This document shows, piece by piece, positions 35,631-44,387 of a stretch of 64,000 nucleotides of DNA. Position numbers and translations under genes: made by a program. The DNA lies in assembly GCF_003293695.1 (NCBI RefSeq), contig NZ_CP029556.1:1002001-1066000 (forward strand). Direction: 5' to 3'. Position 1 is the stretch's first letter, and each line of letters opens with the position of its first letter. The stretch is from Lysobacter oculi (GTDB lineage Bacteria > Pseudomonadota > Gammaproteobacteria > Xanthomonadales > Xanthomonadaceae). The notes under the pieces are model-generated. The model did not search any database. It worked only from the letters and a program-made list of their open reading frames with translations, and was not told where the DNA came from.

Positions 35631-36437
35631 ATGCGCATCGAAACCGATACGAACCGCGCGTGGTGGACGGCATCGCTGTCCGATGACGCGGTCATCGCCA
35701 CCGCCATCCACGATGGGCACGGGCTGGACCCCGGCGTCGCGGCACTGATGACCCTGCCCGACGCCGACCGGCTGCGCGAGGAAGACCCGCATACCGGCCA
35801 GGCCGTGCTCGACGTGCCCTCGCATGTCGTTGTGCACCGCTCGCGCTTCGAAGCCGACCTCAACCGCGCGCTGGACGAAGCGATCTATCTCATCCCCGCG
35901 CAGAGCTGGGGCCTCGACGTCTGGCGCATGCCGCCCGAAGGCGCGTTGCTGGCCCGCATGCAGGACTACCACCGCGCCTTCTACCGGATGATGGCGAACA
36001 CGCTGGACGAGATCGCATCGCGCCATCGCCGCTTCGTGCTGCTCGACGTACACAGCTACAACCACCGCCGCGACGGTGCGGAAGCCGCGCCCACGCCGCA
36101 GGTCAAGGCACCGGACATCAACATCGGCACCTTCTCCATGCCGCGCAGCGAGTGGGCCTTCCTGCTCGATCCGCTGATGGAGGCGATGCGCGGCTTCGAC
36201 TTCAACGGCCGCCATCTCGACGTGCGCGAGAACATCGCCTTCGAAGGGCGCGGCGCACTGACCCGCTTCGTCCACGAACGCTATCCCGGGCAAGGCTGCG
36301 CCATCGCGCTGGAATTCAAGAAGTTCTACATGGACGAATGGCGCGGCGAGCCCTACCCGGACGAACTGCGTGCGATGCGCGACTTCATCAGCGCCAGCGC
36401 CGATACCTGCCGCCAAATGTTGGCTGCCGCGCCATGA
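35631..36437 (+). CDS. N-formylglutamate amidohydrolase family protein
   Basis: A 268-aa zinc hydrolase of the FGase family: HDGHGLDP at the N terminus with metal-site residues, DVPSHVVVHRSRFEADLNR, then FVLLDVHSYNHRR and ALEFKKFYMDEW. Classical FGases act on N-formylglutamate from histidine breakdown, but no hut genes are near. The stop overlaps the ATG of the DUF1704 gene, so it belongs to the three-gene operon; a deformylase or deacylase role on a product of that operon is inference. Confidence 0.85.
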   Translation: MRIETDTNRAWWTASLSDDAVIATAIHDGHGLDPGVAALMTLPDADRLREEDPHTGQAVLDVPSHVVVHRSRFEADLNRALDEAIYLIPAQSWGLDVWRMPPEGALLARMQDYHRAFYRMMANTLDEIASRHRRFVLLDVHSYNHRRDGAEAAPTPQVKAPDINIGTFSMPRSEWAFLLDPLMEAMRGFDFNGRHLDVRENIAFEGRGALTRFVHERYPGQGCAIALEFKKFYMDEWRGEPYPDELRAMRDFISASADTCRQMLAAAP

Positions 36438-38362
36438 ACGGTCCCGGCCCCTTGCCCGCGCCGCACCAGCAACCGCCCGCGCCTGATCTGGGCGGCAAGA
36501 ACGCCTGGCGCAAGCGCCTGGAACATGGCGGCCGCGTGCATGTGGACCGCCGCCTGCCCTTCATCGTGCTGGCCCATCACGGCACCGAGGCTTTCAGCCT
36601 GGCCCGCCGCGTGGCCGCGATCAGCGCGTCCAGCATCGTCTGGCCCTTGCAGGCCGGTGATGTGGCCGATGTGGATGCGATGGCGCATGCCGACGCGCTG
36701 CTCGACCTGCTGCACAAGGACTATCCGCGTTTCCTCGTCATCACCCTGCACGACCTGCCGCGCGATGCCAGCCTGGACGAGGAAAGCCCCCGGCTGGAAC
36801 CCTTCCGTTTCGAATTGGCCGCCTCGGTGGACGAAGCAGCGCAGGCCGCCGCGACGTCACTGAACGGCGCGCTGCAGGCGATCGACATCGACCTGCGTGA
36901 AGCGAAAGTCGCCGAAGTGCCGCTGCCTCCGGCATCGCCCGGCCTGCAGGCGCTGCTGGCCGGGCATCCGGGCGTGTCGCGGCTGTCGCTCGGCATCCCG
37001 CAGATCCACCGCGTGCCCGGCGGCGGCGACCGCGGCATCTATCCGCTGATCTACCACGCGCTGGAAAGCGCCACCTACGACGCGCTGCTGCTCGCCGTGG
37101 CCAGCTTCATCGAACACACGACACCCGACGGCGATGGCGATGGAAAGCCCGGTGGACGCCCGCATCATCGTTCGCTCGGGCGCAGCCGCTTCCTGCAGGC
37201 CGCGGCCAAGGCGGATGCCGCGCTGGCGAAGATCAGCGGCAGCTTCGATTTCCTGCTCGCGGTGTCGCCGATCAACAGCGTGGAAGCCTACGAGCGCTTC
37301 GAGGCCGACCAGCGGCAGAAGCCGCCCGCCTTCCGGTACCGCCCGCTCGCCTTCAGCCCGGACGTGCTCAAGCGCCACCTCTACCGCATCGACCTGCGCG
37401 CCGTGGAAGATCCGGTGCTGGAAGGTCTGTTCCGCGAGAAACAACTGGAGCTCGACCAGCAGTTGATGATGCTGCAGCGTCGCAACACCCCGGCCTTCCG
37501 CTACGCCTCGCTGCTGCAGTACGGGGGCGTTGAGCCGGAACTGCTGGCGCAGGCGAAGCTGGTGCTGGAGAAGATCACCGAAGCGTCCACCCGCGATGAC
37601 GATGCATCGGCGGGTCCGGAAGACGTGCAGGGCGCCGCCGAAGCCGTCATCGCGCGCTACCGCGAAGAAGCACCCGCGTTCGCCATCGCCGAAACCTGCC
37701 TGCGCTCGGATACCGGGCCGGGATTGATGGTCAGCGGCCCGTCCCTGCTGATCTCCACCGCCACGCGCATGCCCGCGTTCCGCGTCGATCCGCTGCTGCA
37801 GCACGAGATCGGCGTGCACCTGCTCACCCACGTCAACGGCAGCCAGCAGGGGCTCGGCATCTTCGGGCACGGGCTCGCCGATTACGAAGGCATCCAGGAA
37901 GGCCTCGGCGTGTTCGCGGAATTCCTGGTCGGTGGGCTGTCCGTGGCCCGCCTGCGCCTGCTCGCCGCACGCGTGCTGATCGTCGATGCGATGCTCGACG
38001 GCGCCGACTTCATCCAGTGCCATCGCATGTTGAACGAGGCGCACGGTTTCAGTTCGCGCGGCGCGTTCAACATCGTCGCGCGGATCTTCCGCTCCGGCGG
38101 TTTCAGCAAGGACGCCATCTACCTGCGCGGCTTCCAGCAGGTATTGCATCGCGTCGCGCAGGGCCGCTCGCTGGACGCGTTCTGGTACGGAAAGATCGCC
38201 GAGCGCCACATCCCTGTGGTGGAGGAACTGCGCCTGCGCGGCATGTTGCAGCCGCCCGCCGCCACACCCGAATTCCTGCAACGCCCCGTCGCCCAGGCCA
38301 CGCTGGCCCGCCTGCGCGACGGCACCCCTTTCCTCGACCTGCTGCGGAGCCCCACGCCATGA
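36434..38362 (+). CDS. DUF1704 metallopeptidase (tyrosine-carboxypeptidase/QEGLA family)
   Basis: A 642-aa cytosolic protein. The C-terminal half is the DUF1704 catalytic domain, with the HExxxH zinc motif HEIGVHLLTH (457-462) and the family motif QEGLGVFAEFL about 30 residues later (the 'QEGLA' motif). An N-terminal segment of about 300 aa contains KRLEHGGRVHVDRRLPFIVLAHH. In bacteria the family carries the old name 'flavohemoglobin expression-modulating'; eukaryotic relatives (MATCAP) remove the C-terminal tyrosine of tubulin. The gene overlaps both neighbours by ATGA, so three proteins are made together. Confidence 0.85.
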   Translation: MNGPGPLPAPHQQPPAPDLGGKNAWRKRLEHGGRVHVDRRLPFIVLAHHGTEAFSLARRVAAISASSIVWPLQAGDVADVDAMAHADALLDLLHKDYPRFLVITLHDLPRDASLDEESPRLEPFRFELAASVDEAAQAAATSLNGALQAIDIDLREAKVAEVPLPPASPGLQALLAGHPGVSRLSLGIPQIHRVPGGGDRGIYPLIYHALESATYDALLLAVASFIEHTTPDGDGDGKPGGRPHHRSLGRSRFLQAAAKADAALAKISGSFDFLLAVSPINSVEAYERFEADQRQKPPAFRYRPLAFSPDVLKRHLYRIDLRAVEDPVLEGLFREKQLELDQQLMMLQRRNTPAFRYASLLQYGGVEPELLAQAKLVLEKITEASTRDDDASAGPEDVQGAAEAVIARYREEAPAFAIAETCLRSDTGPGLMVSGPSLLISTATRMPAFRVDPLLQHEIGVHLLTHVNGSQQGLGIFGHGLADYEGIQEGLGVFAEFLVGGLSVARLRLLAARVLIVDAMLDGADFIQCHRMLNEAHGFSSRGAFNIVARIFRSGGFSKDAIYLRGFQQVLHRVAQGRSLDAFWYGKIAERHIPVVEELRLRGMLQPPAATPEFLQRPVAQATLARLRDGTPFLDLLRSPTP

Positions 38363-39414
38363 TGATCGCCTTCTTCGTCAACTCGCTCGACTCCGAATAC
38401 CCGCGCTACACCACCACCGTGCTCGCCCACGAAGCTTGGCGGCGCGGCCACGATGTCTGCTATGTCACCCCCGGCGATTTCGTGGTCAGCCCCGACGACA
38501 GCCTGCAGGTGCATGCGCGGGTGATCCCCGCCGGCAAGGGCAAGGCGCGCAGCCGCGACGACTTCTTCAAGCAGCTCAAGACCGCCGGCAAGAAGACGAA
38601 ATTGATTTCGATGGCCGACATCGATGTGCTGATGCTGCGCAACGACCCCGCCAACGACGCCGCCAAGCGCCCGTGGGCGGAGAACATCGGCATCCAGTTC
38701 GGGCGCCGCGCCATCGAAGCCGGCGTGCTGGTGTTGAACGATCCGGACTCGCTCTCGCTCGCCATCAACAAGCTGTATTTCCAGTCATTCCCGCGCGAAG
38801 TGCGTGCAGAGACCCTGATCACCCGCAACGCCAGCGACATCAAGGCCTTCGCCAGGAAGCACGGCGGCAAGATCGTGCTCAAGCCGCTGCAGGGCTCCGG
38901 CGGGCAAGGCGTGTTCCTGCTCAACGGCGGCAAGACCAAGGGCAACCTCAACCAGATGGTCGAAGCCATCAGCCGCGACGGCTACCTCATCGCGCAGACC
39001 TACGTGCCGGAAGCCGACAAGGGCGACATCCGCCTGTTCCTGATGAACGGCTGGCCGCTGCAGATCGATGGCAAGTACGCGGCGATGCGGCGCGTGGGCG
39101 CGGAAGACGACGTGCGCAGCAACATCCACGCCGGCGGCGAGGCCAAGGCGGTCAAGATCACCGACCGCGAACTGCGCCTGGCCGAACTGATCCGCCCCAA
39201 ACTTCAGGCCGACGGCATGTTCCTGGTCGGCATCGACATCATCGGCGACACCATCCTCGAGGTGAACGTCTTCAGCCCCGGCAACCTGTTCACCTGCAGC
39301 GAGATGGCCGGCGTGAGCTTCGCCGACCTCATCCTGCAGTCGATCGAACGCAAGCTGCAGATCCGCGACCAGTTCCCCGGCCAGTTCACCAATGCGCAGT
39401 TGGCGGTGATGTAG
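38359..39414 (+). CDS. ATP-grasp ligase (glutathione-synthetase/RimK-like)
   Basis: A 351-aa ATP-grasp enzyme: KIVLKPLQGSGGQGVFLL is the nucleotide-binding loop, and FLVGIDIIGDTILEVNVFSPG carries the Mg-binding acidic and Asn residues of GshB/RimK-type ligases. These join a carboxylate to an amine with ATP. It ends the operon started by the amidohydrolase and DUF1704 genes (ATGA overlap at 38359). A canonical glutathione role is not obvious, since glutathione synthetases do not normally sit with a DUF1704 protease. Confidence 0.87.
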   Translation: MMIAFFVNSLDSEYPRYTTTVLAHEAWRRGHDVCYVTPGDFVVSPDDSLQVHARVIPAGKGKARSRDDFFKQLKTAGKKTKLISMADIDVLMLRNDPANDAAKRPWAENIGIQFGRRAIEAGVLVLNDPDSLSLAINKLYFQSFPREVRAETLITRNASDIKAFARKHGGKIVLKPLQGSGGQGVFLLNGGKTKGNLNQMVEAISRDGYLIAQTYVPEADKGDIRLFLMNGWPLQIDGKYAAMRRVGAEDDVRSNIHAGGEAKAVKITDRELRLAELIRPKLQADGMFLVGIDIIGDTILEVNVFSPGNLFTCSEMAGVSFADLILQSIERKLQIRDQFPGQFTNAQLAVM

Positions 39415-39420
39415 CGGCGG

Positions 39421-40275
39421 TTACATCTCGGGCGTCGAGGCTTCGATGACCTTCATCGCTTCGGCGGCGCGGCGCTGGGATTCACGGATTTCAGCCGCGC
39501 TCTGCGGCGGCAGCGGTTTGGTCGATGCGCAGTGATCGATATACGTGCCTGAAGGCGCGTCGATGATTTCCTTGCAGCTATCGACTGACGCTTGCTCATC
39601 ACTTGGCGACACATACGCAACCGGGGTTTCGTCATCGGATTGCGAGGATGCTTCGCCCGACGATACGGTGATCGGCGCAGGCCCTGCGGTGCCAGCGGTC
39701 CGGATCAACAGGGCACGGATGATGAACCCGAAGACCACCAGAGCGATGACGGAGAACACCAGCCAACCGTAGGCGGGACGCGGTCTGTGCTGTCGCACCA
39801 CCGGTGTGGGGCGCGCACGGAATGTCAGATCGCCCGGCGCTTCATTGGCAGCACCGGCAGTTTCCGGCTCCGGCAGCGGCCCCACCATCTCCCGCAGCAT
39901 CTGGCCATCCACCAGCTGCACATGACCCAGCTTGCTCGCCGCTTCCTTGGCGGCTTCGGTGAACTCCCCGCTGGTCACGAGGATGGCGCCGGTTGCGCCT
40001 TCATTGACCATCACGCCCAGCAACTGATGCACATCGTTGTGCGGCACCTTTTTCGTGTTCCAGTGCTTGCATTGCACCAGCACGTATTCGTCCGCGCGGC
40101 GCAGCTTCAGATCGATGCCGCCATCGAATTCCTGTCCATTCGCACCCGTGCCGCAGTGATCCACCGCCCAGCCCTGCCCGCGATACCACACGGCAAGCAG
40201 CGCCTCGACCGAGGCCCAGTGCGTCCGTGACAGTGCATCGTCATGACGATGACTGACATTCTTCAAACCCCTCAT
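39421..40275 (-). CDS. Membrane-anchored Mrr-like restriction endonuclease
   Basis: A 284-aa protein. Residues about 20-140 form an Mrr-type PD-(D/E)xK domain: GQEFDGGIDLKL, then EYVLVQCKHW, the Asp and Gln-x-Lys of the nuclease core, and GAILVTSGEFTEAA. After a linker a single membrane helix (GWLVFSVIALVVFGFIIRAL, about 168-187) is followed by a soluble periplasmic tail with two Cys. Mrr domains cut modified or foreign DNA. Start 40275 has GGGGAGG upstream. It is divergent from the topoisomerase gene. No methylase is nearby. Confidence 0.85.
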   Translation of the reverse strand: MRGLKNVSHRHDDALSRTHWASVEALLAVWYRGQGWAVDHCGTGANGQEFDGGIDLKLRRADEYVLVQCKHWNTKKVPHNDVHQLLGVMVNEGATGAILVTSGEFTEAAKEAASKLGHVQLVDGQMLREMVGPLPEPETAGAANEAPGDLTFRARPTPVVRQHRPRPAYGWLVFSVIALVVFGFIIRALLIRTAGTAGPAPITVSSGEASSQSDDETPVAYVSPSDEQASVDSCKEIIDAPSGTYIDHCASTKPLPPQSAAEIRESQRRAAEAMKVIEASTPEM

Positions 40276-40399
40276 GCGGCCTCCCCTGCCGTCTTTCCTC
40301 GCGCCATCTTGCCAGCCGATGCGCTCCTCGGCATGAAGCATTCAGCCACCCCGCCCGCGCTTTACAGCGCCTTGACCATGCGCCCACCACAGTCGGGCC

Positions 40400-41506
40400 A
40401 TGGCTGCACAGGACACCGCCAACCCCAAGCAGGCCGCGCGCGAAGCCGGCCTGCGTTATGTCAGTGAGCGCGATCCCGGCATCGTGCGGCTGCGTCGCGC
40501 GGCGACCTTCAGCTACCGCGATCCCGATGGCGCGGCGGTGCGTGACCGCGACACGCTGGAACGCATCGTCAAGCTCGCCATTCCGCCGGCATGGAACGAG
40601 GTCTGGATCTGCCCGCATCCGCACGGCCACCTGCAGGCCACCGGCCGCGATGCCCGCACCCGCAAGCAGTACCGCTACCACCCGCAATGGAGCACCGTGC
40701 GCGATGGCGGCAAGTTCGAGCGCGTGATCGCGTTCGGGGAATCGCTGCCGCGCCTGCGTCGCGCGCTGCGCGCCTCGCTGAAACCCGCCGGCTTCGGCCG
40801 CGACAAGGTGGTGGCGATGGTGGTCGCGGTGATGGCCGGCACCCTCATCCGCATCGGCAACAGCCAGTACGCGAAGCAGAACCGCTCCTTCGGCCTGACC
40901 ACGCTGCGCAACCGCCACGTCGCCTTCCTCAAGGGCGGTCGCGCACGCTTCCAGTTCACCGGCAAGTCCGGCCAGGTGCAGGACGTGGTGCTCGATGACG
41001 CCAGGCTGGTGCGCCTCATGCGCCGCTGCCAGCAGTTGCCCGGGCAGGCGTTGTTCCAGTATCTCGATGATGACGGCCAGCGCGTCCCGGTCGGGTCCGA
41101 CGACGTTAACGGCTGGTTGCGCGAGGCGATGGGCGAAGCCTTCACCGCCAAGGATTTCCGCACCTGGGGCGGCACGCTGGAAGCCTTCCGCGCCTTCACT
41201 GCGACGCCGCCGCCCGAAGGCGACGACGCCACGCCCGCCCCGGAACGCGAATGGGCACGCATCGAGAAGGAGGTCATCGCCGGCGTGGCGCAGAGCCTGG
41301 GCAACACGGTCGCGGTCTGCCGCAAGGCCTACATCGACCCGGCGGTGATGCAGGGGTGGCGCGACGGCACGCTCGCGCGCTACGTCAAGGGCGCCATCGG
41401 CGAGCGCCAGTGGGAACAGGCCGCGCTGCGCTTCCTCAAGTCGGTGCGCCGGCAGGCCGCACGCAAGCCGGCGCGGCCCAAGCGCGCTGCGGTCCGCGCC
41501 GCCTGA
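40400..41506 (+). CDS. DNA topoisomerase IB
   Basis: A 368-aa bacterial type IB topoisomerase with the eukaryotic/viral catalytic set: Arg in LIRIGN, Lys in FTGKSG, Arg/His in DFRTWGG and the nucleophile Y311 in GNTVAVCRKAYIDP. A basic tail (KPARPKRAAVRAA) ends the protein. It relaxes supercoiled DNA via a 3'-phosphotyrosine link. The length is normal for bacterial TopIB. The gene is transcribed alone and converges with the M14-like gene. Confidence 0.94.
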   Translation: MAAQDTANPKQAAREAGLRYVSERDPGIVRLRRAATFSYRDPDGAAVRDRDTLERIVKLAIPPAWNEVWICPHPHGHLQATGRDARTRKQYRYHPQWSTVRDGGKFERVIAFGESLPRLRRALRASLKPAGFGRDKVVAMVVAVMAGTLIRIGNSQYAKQNRSFGLTTLRNRHVAFLKGGRARFQFTGKSGQVQDVVLDDARLVRLMRRCQQLPGQALFQYLDDDGQRVPVGSDDVNGWLREAMGEAFTAKDFRTWGGTLEAFRAFTATPPPEGDDATPAPEREWARIEKEVIAGVAQSLGNTVAVCRKAYIDPAVMQGWRDGTLARYVKGAIGERQWEQAALRFLKSVRRQAARKPARPKRAAVRAA

Positions 41507-41509
41507 CCG

Positions 41510-42439
41510 TCAGCGCGCGGCGGCCAGCGCGTAGTCCAGTCCCGCGCGCACCGCCACCGCCTGCGCCTCGTTGCATTGCGCGGGCGTGGCGCGCGGACTG
41601 TCCGGATAGACCTCGGTGGTGGTGGTGAAGCGTGCACCGGTGATGCCGGCGCACAGCCCGAGCGCGCCGAAGTCGTATTCGATGACCCCCGGCGCCACCA
41701 CTTCGGATCCGATGATGGTGCCGTCGGGGTCGGCCGGCGCGATATGCGTCACCTTCGCCACCGCCTCGTTGATGGCCTGCTGGAAACCGGGCTGCGGGTT
41801 TTGCGTGTCATCGACCAGATAGAAGCCGTCGGGGATCGTGCCGGGCGCGAACGGTTTGCCGTCGCGCGCGGCCAGCGCCGGGCGGAACTCGCTTTCGTCG
41901 CTGTCGGTGGTCTCGTGCAGGTCGATGTGCATAAGGAAGCGGCCCTTGATCGGCGCGACGAGCGCCATCAACGCCGCCGATTCGCCGGCCGGACTGTCGG
42001 CCACGAACGAGCGGTTGGGGTCCAGCGCATCCGGGTTCCAGCGGTGGATGCGCTCGTACGCCCACGGGCTGACGCAGGGCGCGATCAGCAGGTTGGCGCG
42101 GCCGGGATAATCCGCCGCATCGCGGTCGGCGAAGCGCAGCGCGCCGTGCACGCCACTGGTCTCGTAGCCATGCACGCCGCCGGTGACCAGCGCCACCGGC
42201 AGCTTGTAGTTCCAGTCGCGGCTCTTCAGCGCGAACAGCGGATAACGGCCATCCGCGCCGTAATCCAGCTCGCCGTACTGCACCACGTCGAAACGGTCGC
42301 GCAGGCTGTCGATGAGGCTGACCACTTCATCGGCATAACCGCGTTGCTTCCGCTGCGCCGCGCGCCATTCGGCTTTTTCCTGCGCGCCCCAGGGTTGGCC
42401 CGGGGTACCGATGGGATAGAAGGATGTCGTCATGGTCAT
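41510..42439 (-). CDS. Cytosolic M14-family metallocarboxypeptidase
   Basis: A 309-aa peptidase without signal peptide. Zinc residues are in VTGGVHGYETSG (His, Glu) and HIDLHETTDS (His); DPNRSF matches the substrate-binding Asn-Arg of M14. Expected to release C-terminal residues from peptides, probably D,L- or gamma-type substrates in this subgroup (inference). Two ATGs (42439, 42433) both lie after GACGAGG. It converges with topoisomerase IB. Confidence 0.86.
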   Translation of the reverse strand: MTMTTSFYPIGTPGQPWGAQEKAEWRAAQRKQRGYADEVVSLIDSLRDRFDVVQYGELDYGADGRYPLFALKSRDWNYKLPVALVTGGVHGYETSGVHGALRFADRDAADYPGRANLLIAPCVSPWAYERIHRWNPDALDPNRSFVADSPAGESAALMALVAPIKGRFLMHIDLHETTDSDESEFRPALAARDGKPFAPGTIPDGFYLVDDTQNPQPGFQQAINEAVAKVTHIAPADPDGTIIGSEVVAPGVIEYDFGALGLCAGITGARFTTTTEVYPDSPRATPAQCNEAQAVAVRAGLDYALAAAR

Positions 42440-42499
42440 GGCCTCGTCTGGGTCGGCAGTGACATCGAACCTGAGTTCGATGCGCGGCGCGGATGGGGG

Positions 42500-42922
42500 T
42501 CACATCTTCTCACCGGGGAGCTTGGCGGCCTGCTTCACCCAGCGCCGGAACTGCGCCTCGTCCAGCGGTGCGTCCCCGGATACATGCAGGTAGCGCACCT
42601 CCGGGTGTTTGGATGCCTCGGGTGGCACCGGCTTCAACGCGCTGCCGCGGAAGAACGCCACCTTGATGTAGCGCGCGAACACATGGAAGTTGAGGAACCA
42701 GCCTTCCTTGTCTGCCACGCCATAGAACGGCGAATTCCACTTCACCGCCTTGCGCACGCCGGGCACGGCGTCTTCGACCAGGGCATCCAGCCGTTCGCCC
42801 ACCGCGCGCTTCCAGTCCGGCATGTCGGCGATATAGGCCTGCACCGGCGCATCGCCCTCGCCCTTGAGGATCTGCGGGTTGCCGTCCGACAGCAGCTTGA
42901 CCGGCGCCCTCTTCGTGGCCAC
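42500..42922 (-). CDS. DUF1801 domain protein (140 aa)
   Basis: A single DUF1801 domain: KAVKWNSPFYGVADKEGWFLNFHVFARYIKVAFFRG and HVSGDAPLDEAQFRRWVKQA. The family forms small soluble domains of unknown role; some link to heavy-metal or nucleotide metabolism. It follows another DUF1801 gene after 6 nt, an uncommon tandem pair of distant paralogues in one operon. Confidence 0.86.
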   Translation of the reverse strand: MATKRAPVKLLSDGNPQILKGEGDAPVQAYIADMPDWKRAVGERLDALVEDAVPGVRKAVKWNSPFYGVADKEGWFLNFHVFARYIKVAFFRGSALKPVPPEASKHPEVRYLHVSGDAPLDEAQFRRWVKQAAKLPGEKM

Positions 42923-42928
42923 GGCGGC

Positions 42929-43294
42929 CTACTTGCCCTTGCCGGCGTTGAACGCGACCGCCGCCTTCACCAGCGACTTGAACGCCGCCTCATCCAGCGC
43001 ATCGCTTTCATGCAGGTCGATGGCGCGGCGGGTGCCGCCGTCCAGACTGGCGTTGAACACGCCGGAAGGGTCATCCAACTTCGCACCGTGGGCGAAGGTG
43101 ATCTTGATCTTGTCCCTGTAGGTCTCGCCGGTGAACAGCACGCCGTCCTGCGACCAGGTGGGCACGCCAGCCGGGTTGCTCGGCTTCTTCCACTTGCGCT
43201 CCTCCACAGCCCCCGGTGCGGCCTGGGTGATCAACGTGCGGACATGCGCCAATCGCGTGGCGCGCCAGTCGTCAGTGCTGTCGGTGCCGGTCAT
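42929..43294 (-). CDS. DUF1801 domain protein (121 aa)
   Basis: A DUF1801-type protein: EERKWKKPSNPAGVPTWSQ and GETYRDKIKITFAHGAKLDDPSGVFNASLDGGTRRAIDLHESD. It diverges from its neighbour in sequence but shares the fold signature. Its start at 43294 has no strong ribosome site; the next gene on the strand begins 6 nt past the stop. Confidence 0.86.
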   Translation of the reverse strand: MTGTDSTDDWRATRLAHVRTLITQAAPGAVEERKWKKPSNPAGVPTWSQDGVLFTGETYRDKIKITFAHGAKLDDPSGVFNASLDGGTRRAIDLHESDALDEAAFKSLVKAAVAFNAGKGK

Positions 43295-43320
43295 GGGTCA
43301 TGGCCTCCGGAATGTCCGAA

Positions 43321-43345
43321 TGCAGTCGTGCGGGACTGCATTGCA
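43321..43345 (-). terminator. Hairpin in the gap between the FAD reductase and DUF1801 genes
   Basis: TGCAGTC (43321-43327) and GACTGCA (43334-43340) form a perfect 7-bp stem with a 6-nt loop. On the minus strand it follows the FAD-reductase stop by about 40 nt; the T-run is poor, so it may be a transcript end or a leader hairpin. Confidence 0.4.
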
Positions 43346-43384
43346 GCACGGCCCGCGTTAAACAGGCCTGCAGGCCGCGCGGGT

Positions 43385-44314
43385 TCAGCTGTCCTGCAGG
43401 GTGTGCGCATCCTGCGCGCGCAGCCAGTTGTGCGCCTTGGTCGCGGCGATGGCACCGTGTCCCATCGCCACGCTGATCTGGTCCAGCCCGTCCACGATGT
43501 CGCCCGCGCAATACAGCCCGGGCACCTCGGTGCCGAACGGCGAACGCACATCGGTGGAACCCAGCTCGTCCACCGGCACGCCCAGCTGCACCGCCAGTTC
43601 GGTGCGCTGCCGGCAGCCCAGCGCCGGGTACACCACGTCGAACCGCAGTGGCTCGCCGCCACCCTCCAGATACACGCAGATGTGGTCTTCGTGCGGCACG
43701 AAGCGTTCGACCGGGGTTTCGATGACCTCGATGCCGGCGTGATCCAGCTGCGCGTGCTGTTCTTCGGTCAGTTCGGCGTAATCGCGCGGCATCAGCACCA
43801 GTTCGTGGCTGTACTGGCGCAGGAACAGCGCCTCGGCCGCCCCGTTGACGTTGCAGCCGATCACGCCGATGCGGCGGCCGGTGTGTTCATAGGCATCGCA
43901 GACCGGGCAGTAGCGCAGCACGCCATCGCGGATGGCCTGCTCGTGGGTGGCATCGTCCAGGTCCACCTGGTTGAGGAAGAGGCCGGTCGCCAGGATCAGC
44001 GTCCGCGCGCGGAACACCCGCCCATCCCGCGATGCCAGCACAAAAGTCCCGCCCTCGCGCGATGCACGGACGATCTCCGCTTCTTCGAATTGCGCGCCGT
44101 ATTCCGCCGCGTGTTCCTGCATGCGCTGGATGAGGTCGGTGCCGGACACGCCATCGGGAAAGCCGGGCGCGTTATGGGTCCTGGGGATACGCAACGCGCG
44201 CGATTGGCCATCGTGCAGGACCATCACATCGCGGCGGAATCGCGCCAGATACAACGCCGCGGTCAGGCCTGCAGGGCCGGCACCGACCACGATGCATTCA
44301 TGGGTGTCCTGCAT
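43385..44314 (-). CDS. NAD(P)/FAD-dependent thioredoxin-reductase-like oxidoreductase
   Basis: A 309-aa flavoprotein: FAD-binding VVGAGPAGLTAALYLARF, redox CPVCDAYE (the Cys pair), NAD-binding IGVIGCNVNGAAEAL, and FAD-closing CAGDIVDGLDQISVAMGHGAIAATKAHNW. It resembles TrxB-like and ferredoxin/bacillithiol reductases of about 310 aa; the electron acceptor is unknown. AAGGAG precedes the ATG at 44314. Confidence 0.89.
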   Translation of the reverse strand: MQDTHECIVVGAGPAGLTAALYLARFRRDVMVLHDGQSRALRIPRTHNAPGFPDGVSGTDLIQRMQEHAAEYGAQFEEAEIVRASREGGTFVLASRDGRVFRARTLILATGLFLNQVDLDDATHEQAIRDGVLRYCPVCDAYEHTGRRIGVIGCNVNGAAEALFLRQYSHELVLMPRDYAELTEEQHAQLDHAGIEVIETPVERFVPHEDHICVYLEGGGEPLRFDVVYPALGCRQRTELAVQLGVPVDELGSTDVRSPFGTEVPGLYCAGDIVDGLDQISVAMGHGAIAATKAHNWLRAQDAHTLQDS

Positions 44315-44387
44315 GCGTCGCTCCTTGAAGGGATGCCGCATTGTCCATGGACGATGTGCAGGCCTGATTGACGCCTGCGGCCCGCGT

